64,000 nt of DNA from UBA7803 sp041395905 (GCA_041395905.1 JAWKZP010000004.1:248001-312000); one strand, 5' to 3'. Numbered from the stretch's first letter, positions 7,426 to 15,897 are shown. Notes: generated by a model from the sequence alone, not told the origin. Made by a program: numbers and translations.

Positions 7426-7953
7426 ATGACCGTTGTTCGCGTAATGAAAGCTTCCGAGATCGCCCGAATCGCCGAGATCGACCGGTCGGAGCGAATCACA
7501 CAGATGTACAGGCAACGCGGCAGCAGTTTGCTCGTGGTCGACGTCGACATCGACGCGCCGCGTTGGGGCGAACCGGGCGAAGAAACCATCGAGCACCGGA
7601 TCGAAGAATGGACGCGCCTGACGCGTGCAGGAGGCGTGCTCATCGGTGCCTTCGACGTAGATCGCCTCATCGGCTTCGCCATCTACGTGAAAGCATCCGC
7701 CAAAGGGCCTGCGCAACTTGCCGTTCTGCATGTTTCCAGGCCATTTCGACGCCATGGCATCGGTTGTGCTCTAACGAGCGAGGTCACTCGGCTTGCGCGA
7801 AGCGACGGATCGCAGCGACTGTACGTGTCGGCAACGCCGACGCGCGGGACCGTCGAATTCTATATGAGCCAGGGATTCGAACCGGTGGCGGTTCCAGATG
7901 AGCGACTGTTTGCGCTCGAGCCGGACGACATCCACATGGAGTACGTGATCTAA
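7426..7953 (+). CDS. GNAT-family N-acetyltransferase
   Basis: A 175-residue protein with a GNAT fold. The core strand pair is GVLIGAFDVDRLIGFAIYV and AQLAVLHVSRPFRRHGIG, where RRHGIG is the acetyl-CoA pyrophosphate loop (R/Q-x-x-G-x-G/A). The last motif is VEFYMSQGFEPV. These enzymes move acetyl from acetyl-CoA to an amine; the substrate cannot be told. ATG 7426 is chosen because it opens the domain seven bases after the decayed attC7. The frame is open a little further upstream, inside the attC. It may be the last cassette of the array, since a possible attC remnant follows at 8018. Confidence 0.85.
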   Translation: MTVVRVMKASEIARIAEIDRSERITQMYRQRGSSLLVVDVDIDAPRWGEPGEETIEHRIEEWTRLTRAGGVLIGAFDVDRLIGFAIYVKASAKGPAQLAVLHVSRPFRRHGIGCALTSEVTRLARSDGSQRLYVSATPTRGTVEFYMSQGFEPVAVPDERLFALEPDDIHMEYVI

Positions 7954-8017
7954 GGCGCAGTAACACGTCAATTGAACCAGGTCGGAGTGCATTTGTGGCA
8001 AGCTGCGCTCACGTGAC

Positions 8018-8053
8018 GCCTGGCGATCAGCAGGAAGCTTTATCTTGATTAGC
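8018..8053 (+). other. Possible collapsed attC remnant
   Basis: GCCTGGCGATCAG followed directly by CTTTATCTTGATTAGC. The first part is identical to the left end of attC7 for eleven bases, and the second is similar to the right arm of attC3 (CTTATCTTGGTGTTAG). The whole middle of a normal attC would be missing. Weak evidence. Confidence 0.3.
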
Positions 8054-8103
8054 TACTCACGAGGGGGTTATCAGCCAGCCTCGACTTCATCTGCCTGGTA
8101 CTC

Positions 8104-8604
8104 ATGAAGATGAGCATGCAAGCCCTTTCGAAAGGCGTCCGGGTACCTGATGGGGCAAGGCCTGCCAGCAGATTGCTGACCCTCGATCCCGGCAATCGCG
8201 TGCTCTACCTGCACGCACGCGAGACCGGTTCCGGGCGCCGCTTCTGGGTCATGCCGGGTGGCGGCCTGGAGCCGGGCGAGAGCTTCGAATCTGCCGCACT
8301 GAGAGAAGCCCGGGAAGAAACCGGTCTCGAGGTCGAGCTGCACGCCTGTCTGTGGACCCGCCACCACGTCTACGAATGGGAAGGACGCGAGCACAACCAG
8401 TTTGAAGTATTCTTCCTGGCTCGCACGGACCGTGTCGACGTGCGCCCCCGACATCCCGACAGCTACGTGTTCGGGCATCGGTGGTGGTCGCAGGATGAGC
8501 TCAGGCGGTCCGGCGATCAGTTCGCGCCCACGCGAATCGCGCGCCTGCTGACGCCCGTCCTTAAAGGTGACATTCCGCCGTTGCCAATCGACTGTGGCGT
8601 CTGA
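8104..8604 (+). CDS. NUDIX hydrolase
   Basis: A 166-residue protein with a complete Nudix box: GGGLEPGESFESAALREAREETG followed by L, fitting Gx5Ex7REUxEExGU, at about residues 57-79. The Glu residues bind the Mg ions that hydrolyse a nucleoside diphosphate linked to another group. The substrate cannot be read from the sequence. Flanking tryptophans (WTRHHVYEWEG, HRWWSQDEL) are typical of the fold. The first ATG is at 8104, and in-frame ATGs at 8110 and 8116 are equally possible because no clear Shine-Dalgarno is seen. Confidence 0.88.
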   Translation: MKMSMQALSKGVRVPDGARPASRLLTLDPGNRVLYLHARETGSGRRFWVMPGGGLEPGESFESAALREAREETGLEVELHACLWTRHHVYEWEGREHNQFEVFFLARTDRVDVRPRHPDSYVFGHRWWSQDELRRSGDQFAPTRIARLLTPVLKGDIPPLPIDCGV

Positions 8605-8666
8605 TCTCGCGAGGGCAGTCCGGGATCGCGAGCGATGCGAAGCATCTTCGGGAGAACGGACCAGGC

Positions 8667-9569
8667 ATGGATATCGCGAGCACTATAGCCAGATTCGCCA
8701 ACAGCTTTGACGAGAAGGACTGGGCGGCAATGGCTTCCACCCTTGCTGACCGTATCACCGTGGACTACTCCGATTTTCGGGGCACCAAGGGGGTGATCGC
8801 TCGGGACGAGTACGTCTCGCAGCGCGAGACGGCGTTGAGCGGACTGAAGACCCACCACCTGCTCACTAACCTGGAGATCTCGGAGATCGATGGCGCCGCC
8901 CGCTGTCGTGCCAGCGGGCTCATATACAGAACTCGCGCGGACAAGTTCTTTCACTCCCATGTCATCTACGAGTTTGAGCTAGCCTTTCGGGGCGGGCGCT
9001 GGGAGATCACCGGCATCAAGCAAGCCGTGCTGTGGCACGAGGGAGATCCGAGCATTCATGCCGGAGCGAAGAACCCGGGCGGTAACCCCGAGAGGTGGGC
9101 CCTGACTTCCGTTGGCAGGAGAACCATCATGACGATTCGAGAGGCGGTCGACGCAGACTTCGCCGGCATTTTAGGACTCTACGCGCAACTGCACCCGGAT
9201 GACCCGACGTTGAACGACGCACGCGACGTCGAGGTCTTTCAAACCATTCAGGCGTCGCCCTGGCTCGCAATATTCGTGCTGGAGCGCGATGGCCGCATCT
9301 GCAGCACATGTTATCTAAATGTGATTCCCAATATCACGCGCGCCGCTCGGCCCTATGCCATCATCGAAAACGTTGTCACCGATCAGGCCTATCGTGGCCG
9401 GGGCTTCGGCAGAGCCCTGATTCAGAAGGTGCTGGCGATTGCCTGGGAACGAGGCTGCTACAAAGCCATGCTGCAGACCGGCTCGAAGCAGGCATCCACC
9501 CACGCGTTCTACCGCGCCTGCGGTTTCTCCGCCGACGACAAGGTCGGCTACGTCGCTCGCCCAGGCTGA
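8667..9569 (+). CDS. SnoaL-like / GNAT acetyltransferase fusion protein
   Basis: A single 300-residue frame with two domains. Residues about 1-130 form a SnoaL/NTF2-like cone (FANSFDEKDWAAMAS..., HHLLTNLEI, RGGRWEITGIKQ). Residues about 154-300 form a GNAT acetyltransferase with IIENVVTDQAYRGRGFGRAL as the acetyl-CoA loop and FYRACGF near the end. An internal ATG at 9129 starts exactly at the GNAT domain (MTIREAVDADF), and the linker has no stop. The pair may be a true fusion or two genes joined by stop-codon loss, with 9129 still used as a start. SnoaL-type folds act as small isomerases or hydratases, but no catalytic set is evident here. Confidence 0.82.
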   Translation: MDIASTIARFANSFDEKDWAAMASTLADRITVDYSDFRGTKGVIARDEYVSQRETALSGLKTHHLLTNLEISEIDGAARCRASGLIYRTRADKFFHSHVIYEFELAFRGGRWEITGIKQAVLWHEGDPSIHAGAKNPGGNPERWALTSVGRRTIMTIREAVDADFAGILGLYAQLHPDDPTLNDARDVEVFQTIQASPWLAIFVLERDGRICSTCYLNVIPNITRAARPYAIIENVVTDQAYRGRGFGRALIQKVLAIAWERGCYKAMLQTGSKQASTHAFYRACGFSADDKVGYVARPG

Positions 9570-9726
9570 ATGTTCGGCAGCATGCCCGACGCCGCCGAGC
9601 GAAGTTGGCGCCCCCGGAGCAGCCGCGTCGGAGCCGCACCGGCTCCACGCGATTCGCGGGGCAGACTCGACCTGCATTTCCCAGGGCTTCCAGGATCAGG
9701 CGTACAAAACAGCCCCAATGCCTGCC

Positions 9727-10134
9727 TCAAACGACATCATCTGCCTCGATGCCGGCCCACGCGAGAGCGTCGGTGCGTTCCGCGAAAGACAGATAGCGGA
9801 CGATTCTGCCATCGCGGAACTCGAACCCATCGGCGAATCGACCGCCACCCCAATCGGCGGAATGCTCAAGCCGGACCCAGGCATGAAGGAAGACCACAAT
9901 CCTTTCGCCGCGCACCAGGAACTTCTCGGGTTCGCAGCTTCCTTCGGCCCAGATTCCGCGGCCCTTCGCAATGTGCGCCTGCACATCCGCGATGCCGCTG
10001 TAGGTACCAGCCGTTGGAAAACCTTCGGGCTCGACTCGCACAATGTCCGGATGAAAGAACTCGGCTGCGGCCTGGATGTCATTGCGGTTGATTGCCGCGA
10101 AGAACCGCGATAGCAGTTCGGTTTTCTCATCCAT
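9727..10134 (-). CDS. NTF2/SnoaL-like protein
   Basis: A 135-residue protein with the NTF2-like (SnoaL_2 type) pattern: LLSRFFAAINRNDIQAAAE, FFHPDIVRVEP, then RGERIVVFLHAWVRL and ADGFEFRDGRIVRYLSF. Such proteins form alpha+beta cones with a hydrophobic pocket. Many are isomerases, hydrolases or stress-related proteins without assigned substrate. The ATG at 10134 (MDEKTELL) is chosen over one 39 bases upstream because it starts the first helix. It stands alone, convergent with the SnoaL-GNAT gene. The 157 bases between them hold no gene. Confidence 0.82.
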   Translation of the reverse strand: MDEKTELLSRFFAAINRNDIQAAAEFFHPDIVRVEPEGFPTAGTYSGIADVQAHIAKGRGIWAEGSCEPEKFLVRGERIVVFLHAWVRLEHSADWGGGRFADGFEFRDGRIVRYLSFAERTDALAWAGIEADDVV

Positions 10135-10349
10135 CTGTCCCGCTCCACAGTTCCGCGAATTCGAGCACGTCACCCGACTGATGACGCGCGCGAGCGCTCC
10201 CGATTGTATGCTGCTTCGCGTTCAGTCTGCGCCTCGAAGCAGGCTTCTTGACCACAGCGCTGGGATGAAGCCACACTCGGTCGGCCCGATTGCGCGCATC
10301 CGACCTTCTGCGGCGCCGAATCGAAGGCGCGTTCCGGCGAGGGAACAGC

Positions 10350-10712
10350 ATGCCGATACTCGACGTGGAAATCGTAGGTCTCCCCGGGAATTTTCCAGAC
10401 GATCTCGTGCAGAGAATCGCCGATGGGGCCGGCGCTGCCCTGGACTCCCGTCCGCGCGGCACCTGGGTCAAGCTCACCTTTCTCCGAGCCGGCCGGTACG
10501 CTGAAAACGGTGGCGTTGAAGAGGGTGTCAGTCCGGTCTTCGTCAGGCTCATTCAGGGTCAGATACCCTCCCCTGACCAGCTCCAGGGCCAGATCACCAG
10601 GCTGGCCTGGGCGATCTCTACCGCCACCGGCGTGCCGTCGGACAATGTCCATATCATCATCGAGCCGGACGCAAAGGGCCGCGTCGCCTTCGGCGGGAAG
10701 CTGATTGAATGA
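10350..10712 (+). CDS. Tautomerase-superfamily protein
   Basis: A 120-residue protein beginning MPILDVEIVG. After removal of Met the N-terminal Pro would be the catalytic base of the tautomerase (4-oxalocrotonate tautomerase/MIF) superfamily, which supports the start at ATG 10350. Two beta-alpha-beta halves are visible: LPGNFPDDLVQRIADGAG, then LAWAISTATGVPSDNVHIIIEPD and GRVAFGGKLI. This is the longer single-chain form rather than the 62-residue type. It probably interconverts enol and keto acids; the substrate is unknown. The stop at 10710-10712 abuts a truncated VOC-family remnant. Confidence 0.82.
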   Translation: MPILDVEIVGLPGNFPDDLVQRIADGAGAALDSRPRGTWVKLTFLRAGRYAENGGVEEGVSPVFVRLIQGQIPSPDQLQGQITRLAWAISTATGVPSDNVHIIIEPDAKGRVAFGGKLIE

Positions 10713-10949
10713 CCTCACGTACGGCAGGACAACACCCGAAGCAGGTATCCGCTCACGACCGGTACGGCCCGGCTTCACGAGCTTCTGGTCCAACGAGGCG
10801 TCGAGGTGCTCGACGCGCCCGCCGAGTATGACCGCGCGCCCGGCGACTACGCCGTGTTTTTCGCCGATCCGGATGGAATGAAGCTGGAACTGGTGCAAGA
10901 ACTCCGGCCGGCGACCCCTGAACCGGACGACAGGGACGCCGCCCGATAG
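10713..10949 (+). pseudogene. VOC/glyoxalase-family C-terminal fragment
   Basis: An open stretch with no plausible start codon reads RLHELLVQRGVEVL, then EYDRAPGDYAVFF and DPDGMKLELVQE, ending TAG at 10947-10949. This is the second half of a vicinal-oxygen-chelate protein, with the DPDGMKLEL motif holding the metal-binding Glu. The N-terminal half is missing and the tautomerase gene takes its place. It is most likely the scar of a deletion that removed the first part of the gene. Confidence 0.7.
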
Positions 10950-11026
10950 CAGCATCCGGGTGCGCGCGGGGTCGCCGAGCGCCCTTACCCGCGAGGTAAT
11001 TGCGCAGCCCGCCTCGCCGACGCACG

Positions 11027-11422
11027 ATGGCGCACGGCATAACCGGAACAGGAACCCCCAGCATGGCCGCTTTTCGAGTACTTCTGGTCGCGATCTTCGT
11101 CGCCATCGCCGTCTACACCGCCATCGTGGCAGCCAACCACGGCCTCGGTCTGCTCGAGGTCTTCTTCCGCGACATCGCCGCGATGGGCTGGCCCGGGCAG
11201 TTCAATCTCGACTTCATGTGCTTTCTCGCGCTCTCGGCACTCTGGCTCGCCTGGCGGCACGAGTTCTCGGCCGCGGGCATTGCGCTCGGCATCGTCGGCT
11301 TCTTCGGCGGGGCGCTGTTCCTGAGCCTGTATCTGCTCGTCGTCAGCCTGAGCGTACGCGGCGACGTCAATGCGCTGCTGCTCGGAACCGGGCGCGCGCA
11401 GACGCTGGGCGGCGCGCGCTAG
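11027..11422 (+). CDS. Small membrane protein, three helices, unknown function
   Basis: A 131-residue protein with three hydrophobic segments, at about residues 13-35, 58-75 and 85-107. FNLDFMCFLALSALWLAWRHEFSA lies around the middle helix. The pattern resembles DUF2834-like small membrane proteins, but I am not certain of that family. ATG 11027 and ATG 11063 (MAAFRVLL) are both possible starts; the latter follows GGAACCCCCAGC. Nothing in the neighbourhood indicates a role. Confidence 0.65.
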   Translation: MAHGITGTGTPSMAAFRVLLVAIFVAIAVYTAIVAANHGLGLLEVFFRDIAAMGWPGQFNLDFMCFLALSALWLAWRHEFSAAGIALGIVGFFGGALFLSLYLLVVSLSVRGDVNALLLGTGRAQTLGGAR

Positions 11423-11516
11423 GCGCGGCTCAGCGACTGCACCACGACGCCGATGTCGCGATCGGTGCGTGCCTGGCAGTTCGCCGGCCGCACACGCCGT
11501 CCCAGGCATCAAACGC

Positions 11517-12236
11517 CTATCTGCGAATCTCCGAGTAGGAGACGTATTCGAACGGAATCTCCAACACCCGATCGAGCTCTGCACGCATGGCGAATTCGAC
11601 GTCGCGGGGATGCAGCCCGATACGGATGAGGCGGGTTCGCCGGCACCAGGCCAGATTCAATGCGTTGAACGCGCGCAGCGGCAGCACGCGCCCGGGCTGA
11701 TCGGCCTCGAAGCCGAGCAAAGGCACGGGCACGAGGCCCTGCCTGTCGCGCACGCCGGCCAGAGTTTCGAAGTAGCGGAACGGCATGGCGGCAAGAGTCG
11801 CAGGACCTGCCGGCCCCATGGCCCAGGCGGGCGGCACGTACAGGCTGGGCGACGCGAAGCCGTTGGCGGCAAACCAGGCGTGACAGCGGCGTATGAGGTT
11901 GGTGATGCCCACGACGTCCAGTGCCAGGTGCTCGGCGACATTGCGGGAGATCAGGCGGCTGTGCAGTTGGTGCTTGAGCCCCCGTACCCGATCGGCCTTG
12001 TGGTTCCAGCCGTGGCCGGCGAGTTCACAACCGGCCCGCTCATAGGCCCGCAATCGATCCAGATCCGTGCTGGACCATGGTCGCCCGGGCACGACAAGCA
12101 GGGTAATCGGTACGCGACTTGGACGGATTCCGCGGCCGGCGAGGTGCGCGAGCGTTGCGTCCACCGCCGCGAGCGTCTCGGGCATGACATCGTGGATCGA
12201 CAGCAGCGCGCGCACGCTTCCCGAACCGGAGCTCAT
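11517..12236 (-). CDS. DUF2334-type polysaccharide deacetylase-like protein
   Basis: A 239-residue protein with the NodB-like fold: LLSIHDVMPET holds the first metal Asp region, and LAGHGWNHK is the HxxxH-type second motif. The C-terminus has a LIRIGLHPRDVE strand. Members remove acyl groups from glycans or glycolipids. Its ATG overlaps the stop of the upstream glycosyltransferase (ATGA, 12233-12236). It is therefore the third gene of the sulfotransferase-glycosyltransferase-deacetylase operon and is translated by coupling. A longer ORF start nine codons upstream would overlap the neighbour more deeply and is not preferred. Confidence 0.82.
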   Translation of the reverse strand: MSSGSGSVRALLSIHDVMPETLAAVDATLAHLAGRGIRPSRVPITLLVVPGRPWSSTDLDRLRAYERAGCELAGHGWNHKADRVRGLKHQLHSRLISRNVAEHLALDVVGITNLIRRCHAWFAANGFASPSLYVPPAWAMGPAGPATLAAMPFRYFETLAGVRDRQGLVPVPLLGFEADQPGRVLPLRAFNALNLAWCRRTRLIRIGLHPRDVEFAMRAELDRVLEIPFEYVSYSEIRR

Positions 12237-13345
12237 GCCGGCGCGCCCGATACCTCGGGGCACGAGCCGCCGAGCAGGGACAGCCAGTGTTCGAGACTCC
12301 GATCATTGAGCGCGCTCGCGGCGGCACGGCCTTTCCCGACCACCTCGGCGCGGGCATCGGCGGTCATGGCCCGCAGACGGGCAATGGCCTCATGCAGCGG
12401 CTCCTCCGGCGTCATCACGAACACGCCCGGGCGCAGATCCGGCCATTCGACGATGCCGCAGCCGGGCGACACCAGCACGGCGCGGCCCCGGGCCATGGCC
12501 TCCAACGCCACGGTGCCGAACGATTCGACGCTGGAAGGCAGGACCAGCAGATCGTGATCGTCCATCGCCGCGAGCGCGTCGCCGCGTTCCAGCCAACCGA
12601 GGTATTCCACGTTTGCAAGTGACGCCGCCGCGCGCAGCACCGGCTCGCGCTCCGGCCCGTCGCCGGCAATTGAAAACCGGAGGTCGGGCAGCGCGCGCGC
12701 CGCTTCCAGCACTGCGCCGACGTTCTTTTCCGCCGCCAGGCGCCCGGCATAGAGCACGTGCTCCATGCGCTCCCGCGGCGGCGCCATAGGACGCTCCAGA
12801 AACGCCCGCGCGATGAGCGTACCCATGAGCTGCACCTCATCCGCTCCGAGTTTCCGCGCCGCTTCGGCCACGCGCTCGGAGTTGGCCAGCACCAGCGAGC
12901 CGTAGCGGAACAGCACGCGATTGCTGAAATGAAAATAGCCATGCGTGACGATTCGCATCAGCCGTCCGTAGTAGAGGTCCATCATCCGGTGGTAGTCGGT
13001 GTGGAAGGTGACCAGCACCCGGGCACCGAGGCGCCGCCCGAGATACGCGCCGAGCATGCCGTACGGGCCGGGCGTGGGCGTGATCACGCAGGTGGGTGCG
13101 AACGCCCGCAGACGCCGCGCAAGCTGGCGCGGCGACGGCAGTGCCGCGCGCTGCGTGTTGTCACCGATCAGAGGCAGGTTGAGCCATTCCGGCACCGAGC
13201 CGCCGGGGTAGTAAAGCTCGAAGCGCACACCCAGCGGCTCCAGGTGCTCGATCAGGTCGTTGTAGTAGGTGCCCACGCCGTTGCGCTCGGGGCGCGCGTC
13301 GGACACCACCGCCACCCGCAATGCGCCGGGGTCGATGCCCGACAT
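12233..13345 (-). CDS. Glycosyltransferase family 4 (GT-B fold)
   Basis: A 370-residue protein. The N-terminal domain opens with RVAVVSDARPERNGVGTYYNDL, the usual glycine-containing loop after the first strand of GT4 enzymes. The C-terminal donor-binding domain has VLYAGRLAAEKNV, FSIAGDGPE and the nucleotide-sugar EX7E region around LPSSVESFGTVALEAMARG. It transfers a sugar from a nucleotide donor to a lipid or glycan acceptor, probably at the inner face of the membrane. Start ATG overlaps the upstream sulfotransferase stop by four bases. The closest layouts I know are mannosyl- and glucuronosyl-glycolipid synthases, but donor and acceptor cannot be read. Confidence 0.9.
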   Translation of the reverse strand: MSGIDPGALRVAVVSDARPERNGVGTYYNDLIEHLEPLGVRFELYYPGGSVPEWLNLPLIGDNTQRAALPSPRQLARRLRAFAPTCVITPTPGPYGMLGAYLGRRLGARVLVTFHTDYHRMMDLYYGRLMRIVTHGYFHFSNRVLFRYGSLVLANSERVAEAARKLGADEVQLMGTLIARAFLERPMAPPRERMEHVLYAGRLAAEKNVGAVLEAARALPDLRFSIAGDGPEREPVLRAAASLANVEYLGWLERGDALAAMDDHDLLVLPSSVESFGTVALEAMARGRAVLVSPGCGIVEWPDLRPGVFVMTPEEPLHEAIARLRAMTADARAEVVGKGRAAASALNDRSLEHWLSLLGGSCPEVSGAPA

Positions 13346-14523
13346 CAGGATGCGGCTCCGTTGCGGTCGAGTGCCTGACGGTAGCTCGCATAGGCGTCGG
13401 CCAGGCGCGTGCCCAGATCTTCATCGGTAAGCCCGAAGTCAGCCGTCGCGTATCGATGCGCCGAACGGAATTCCTGCCCTGCCGCGGCGTGCCGCGCGAG
13501 GGATTCGCGGAACTGCGGCTGCAGATCGAGCCCGAGGCGAGCATAGGCCTCAGGGACGAACCCGGCGAGATCCTCGCGCAAGCGGCTCATGTCGACGAAC
13601 TGCGCCCGATGCGACGGCAGCGACGCGAGCACGTCGTGCAGGTGTACATAGTCCCAGCCCAGCATCTCGACGAACTCGTCGGTGAAGCGCGGCGATGCCG
13701 GATCGTTGTCGAACAGATCTATGCCCGAGCGCAGCGAGCTCAGCTGCGAAGGCACCGTGCGTACGGGATCGCGCAGGCAGCAGATGAATCGGGCCTCCGG
13801 GAAGCGCTCCGCGAGCCCCGCCGCAAGCGATGCGAAAGCCGCGTTTTTGGACAGCAGCGTCAGGTGCTCGCCGTGCACGTACAGATGCTTCTTGAGACAG
13901 GTCTCGTAGTAGTCGAGCACCCGCCGCTGCTCTGCCGCATCGAGATCGCGATCGAAATAGGCCATCCGCCGGATCCAGCCGGCGTACGGGAACGGCACCA
14001 TGAGAATGAAGCAGGCGAAGATCGGCACCAGACAGAAGTAGTCTTCCTCGGGGCTGTCGAGACGCACCGGATGCACGTCGTCGAGGCCGCCGAGCGCATG
14101 CCGTTCCACGAGCGCCGCCAACCGCCCGAGGGGCCGGCCGACACGACGATCGAGGGTGCCCACCAGCAGCCAGAATCGCCGTGCGCTGACCGAGAGCGCG
14201 AACAGGCATTCCCAGGTACTGAACGTGGTGAACTGGGGGTCGTCGGCCAGCACGCCGTGCAGGTAGGTGGTACCGCTGCGTGGCACCCCGAGCACGAACA
14301 GGGGCGCGCGCACCTGCACCCGGCGGTAGCCGCGAAAGAACAGCTCGTCGAGCAGAAAACCCAGCCAGTGCACGGCCTGCACCAGCGCCAGCAGCATCAG
14401 GAACGGCACCATCACCAGCACCCGCCGCCAGGAGCGGCGCGCGCCGCAGCCGGCCGGTGGCCACAGGCTCCAGACCGCGAGACGCGCGAAGCGCCCGAGG
14501 CTGCGCAGAAACCAGTGCAGCAT
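13345..14523 (-). CDS. PAPS-dependent sulfotransferase-like protein
   Basis: A 392-residue protein. After an N-terminal hydrophobic region (about 20-60), which may anchor it to the membrane, comes the 5'-phosphosulfate loop FVLGVPRSGTTYLHGVL. The 3'-phosphate motif is around RFICCLRDPVRTVPSQLSSL. This fits the Sulfotransfer_3-like bacterial family, which moves sulfate from PAPS to an alcohol of a glycan or lipid. It is the first gene of a three-gene operon with a GT4 enzyme and a deacetylase. The operon as a whole could build a sulfated glycolipid or capsule element. The ATG at 14523 is preferred over upstream starts because the promoter region shared with the divergent hydrolase lies before it. 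Confidence 0.85.
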   Translation of the reverse strand: MLHWFLRSLGRFARLAVWSLWPPAGCGARRSWRRVLVMVPFLMLLALVQAVHWLGFLLDELFFRGYRRVQVRAPLFVLGVPRSGTTYLHGVLADDPQFTTFSTWECLFALSVSARRFWLLVGTLDRRVGRPLGRLAALVERHALGGLDDVHPVRLDSPEEDYFCLVPIFACFILMVPFPYAGWIRRMAYFDRDLDAAEQRRVLDYYETCLKKHLYVHGEHLTLLSKNAAFASLAAGLAERFPEARFICCLRDPVRTVPSQLSSLRSGIDLFDNDPASPRFTDEFVEMLGWDYVHLHDVLASLPSHRAQFVDMSRLREDLAGFVPEAYARLGLDLQPQFRESLARHAAAGQEFRSAHRYATADFGLTDEDLGTRLADAYASYRQALDRNGAAS

Positions 14524-14641
14524 GTGCGGCTCGGATCCCCCGTCGCCAGATCGAAGCGGCGACCATCGTACCATTCGAACGACTGCACGGCCTGCCCGTG
14601 CGATGAGGTAATCTATGCACAGAAACCGATTGGGGGAGACC

Positions 14642-15853
14642 ATGGATACCGCACCCGAACTTGCCGGCTTTTCGGCCAAGCGCCTGGCGCGCATCGACCA
14701 GCACCTGCTGGAAAATTATGTGGAGCCGCAGAAGATCGCCGGCTGCCAGGTCGTGGTGGCCCGACATGGCCACGTCGCCCATTTCAGCTCGCTGGGGCTC
14801 ATGGACATGGAGCGCAACCGGCCCATGGCGGACGACGCCATCTTCCGCATCTACTCCATGACCAAGCCGATCACCTCCATCGCGCTCATGCAGCTTTATG
14901 AACGCGGCATGTTTCAGCTGAATGACCCCGTGCACCGCGTGATCCCCGCCTGGCGCGATCATCGCGTGTACGTGGCCGGCGAGGGTGAGGCCATGACCAC
15001 CCGCGAGCCGGACCGCCCCATGAGTTTCCGTGACGTGCTGTGCCACACGGCCGGGCTCTCCTACGGCGCCACTTCTCACCCCGTGGACAAGGTCTACCGG
15101 GCGCTCAACATCCGCCGCGACCGCGGCGAAACCCTGCAGAGCTTCGTCGACAAGCTCGCCGGCGTGCCCCTGCACTACTCGCCCGGCGAGCGCTGGATGT
15201 ACAGCTACGCCACCGACGTCTGCGGCCATCTGGTGGAGGCGCTCTCGGGAATGCCGCTGGATCGCTACTTCCAGACCCACATCTTCGAGCCGCTCGGCAT
15301 GACCGACACGGCATTTCACATTGCCGAGGACAAGGTCGATCGCTTCGCCGCCAACTACCAGCGCAATCCGGACAAGAGCCTGAAGCTCATCGACGACCCC
15401 AAACAGAGCAGCTACGGCAAGCCGCCCGCGTTTCTCTCCGGTGGCGGCGGGCTGGTGGGTACCACGGCCGACTACCTGCGTTTCTGCGAGATGCTGCGCA
15501 ACGGCGGCCAGTTGGACGGCGAGCGCATCATCGGGCCGCGCACGCTCAGGCTCATGACCCGCAATCACCTCGCCGGCGGAAAAGATCTCACGGGCATGGC
15601 CATCGGGGCGTTCTCGGAAACGGCCTACGAGGGCACCGGCTTCGGGCTCGGATTTGCCATGTCGCTGTCAGAGGTGGCGACCGGCGCCCTGGGCGAAGGC
15701 GACTACTACTGGGGCGGTGCCGCCTCCACCATCTTCTGGGTGGACCCGCAGGAAGACATGGTGGCGGTGTTCATGACCCAGCTGATGCCATCGGCAACCT
15801 TCAACTTCCGCGGACAGCTGAAGAGCATCGTGTACTCCGCCATCGAGGCCTGA
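14642..15853 (+). CDS. EstB-like serine hydrolase (class C beta-lactamase fold)
   Basis: A 403-residue cytosolic protein with no signal peptide. The catalytic SxxK is SMTK at residues 72-75. The second motif is the YxY variant in MYSYATDVCG, and WGGAAST replaces the KTG triad motif. These are features of EstB-type esterases and carboxylesterases rather than true beta-lactamases. The ATG at 14642 has a strong GGGGGAG ribosome-binding site. A longer version starting at 14615 is less likely. It is divergent from the sulfotransferase operon. A close relative with a lipoprotein signal lies at 29956-31287. Confidence 0.9.
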   Translation: MDTAPELAGFSAKRLARIDQHLLENYVEPQKIAGCQVVVARHGHVAHFSSLGLMDMERNRPMADDAIFRIYSMTKPITSIALMQLYERGMFQLNDPVHRVIPAWRDHRVYVAGEGEAMTTREPDRPMSFRDVLCHTAGLSYGATSHPVDKVYRALNIRRDRGETLQSFVDKLAGVPLHYSPGERWMYSYATDVCGHLVEALSGMPLDRYFQTHIFEPLGMTDTAFHIAEDKVDRFAANYQRNPDKSLKLIDDPKQSSYGKPPAFLSGGGGLVGTTADYLRFCEMLRNGGQLDGERIIGPRTLRLMTRNHLAGGKDLTGMAIGAFSETAYEGTGFGLGFAMSLSEVATGALGEGDYYWGGAASTIFWVDPQEDMVAVFMTQLMPSATFNFRGQLKSIVYSAIEA

Positions 15854-15862
15854 CCCGATTCG

Positions 15863-15897
15863 CCCGAAAGCGGGCCCGCGCGCGCCGGCACGGGCCC
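15863..15897. terminator. Possible bidirectional terminator between convergent genes
   Basis: Two overlapping inverted repeats: GCCCG-AAAG-CGGGC (15863-15876) and GGGCCCG...CGGGCCC (15872-15878 with 15891-15897). They fill the 44-base gap between convergent genes. There is no U-tract. Confidence 0.4.

Noticed and set aside
7072..7755. 227-residue minus-strand frame across the decayed attC7 and the GNAT gene
   Set aside because: It covers the GNAT gene antisense and has no recognisable motif. The GNAT motifs on the + strand are decisive.
9570..10113. Plus-strand frames over 9570-10113
   Set aside because: They are antisense to the NTF2-like gene, with no start context and a composition like a shadow frame.
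13321..15568. Long open frames antisense to or overlapping the sulfotransferase and EstB-like genes (526 aa on +, 672 aa on -)
   Set aside because: They are Arg/Pro/His-rich translations typical of shadows in GC-rich DNA, with no domain pattern. The frames on the other strand have clear motifs.
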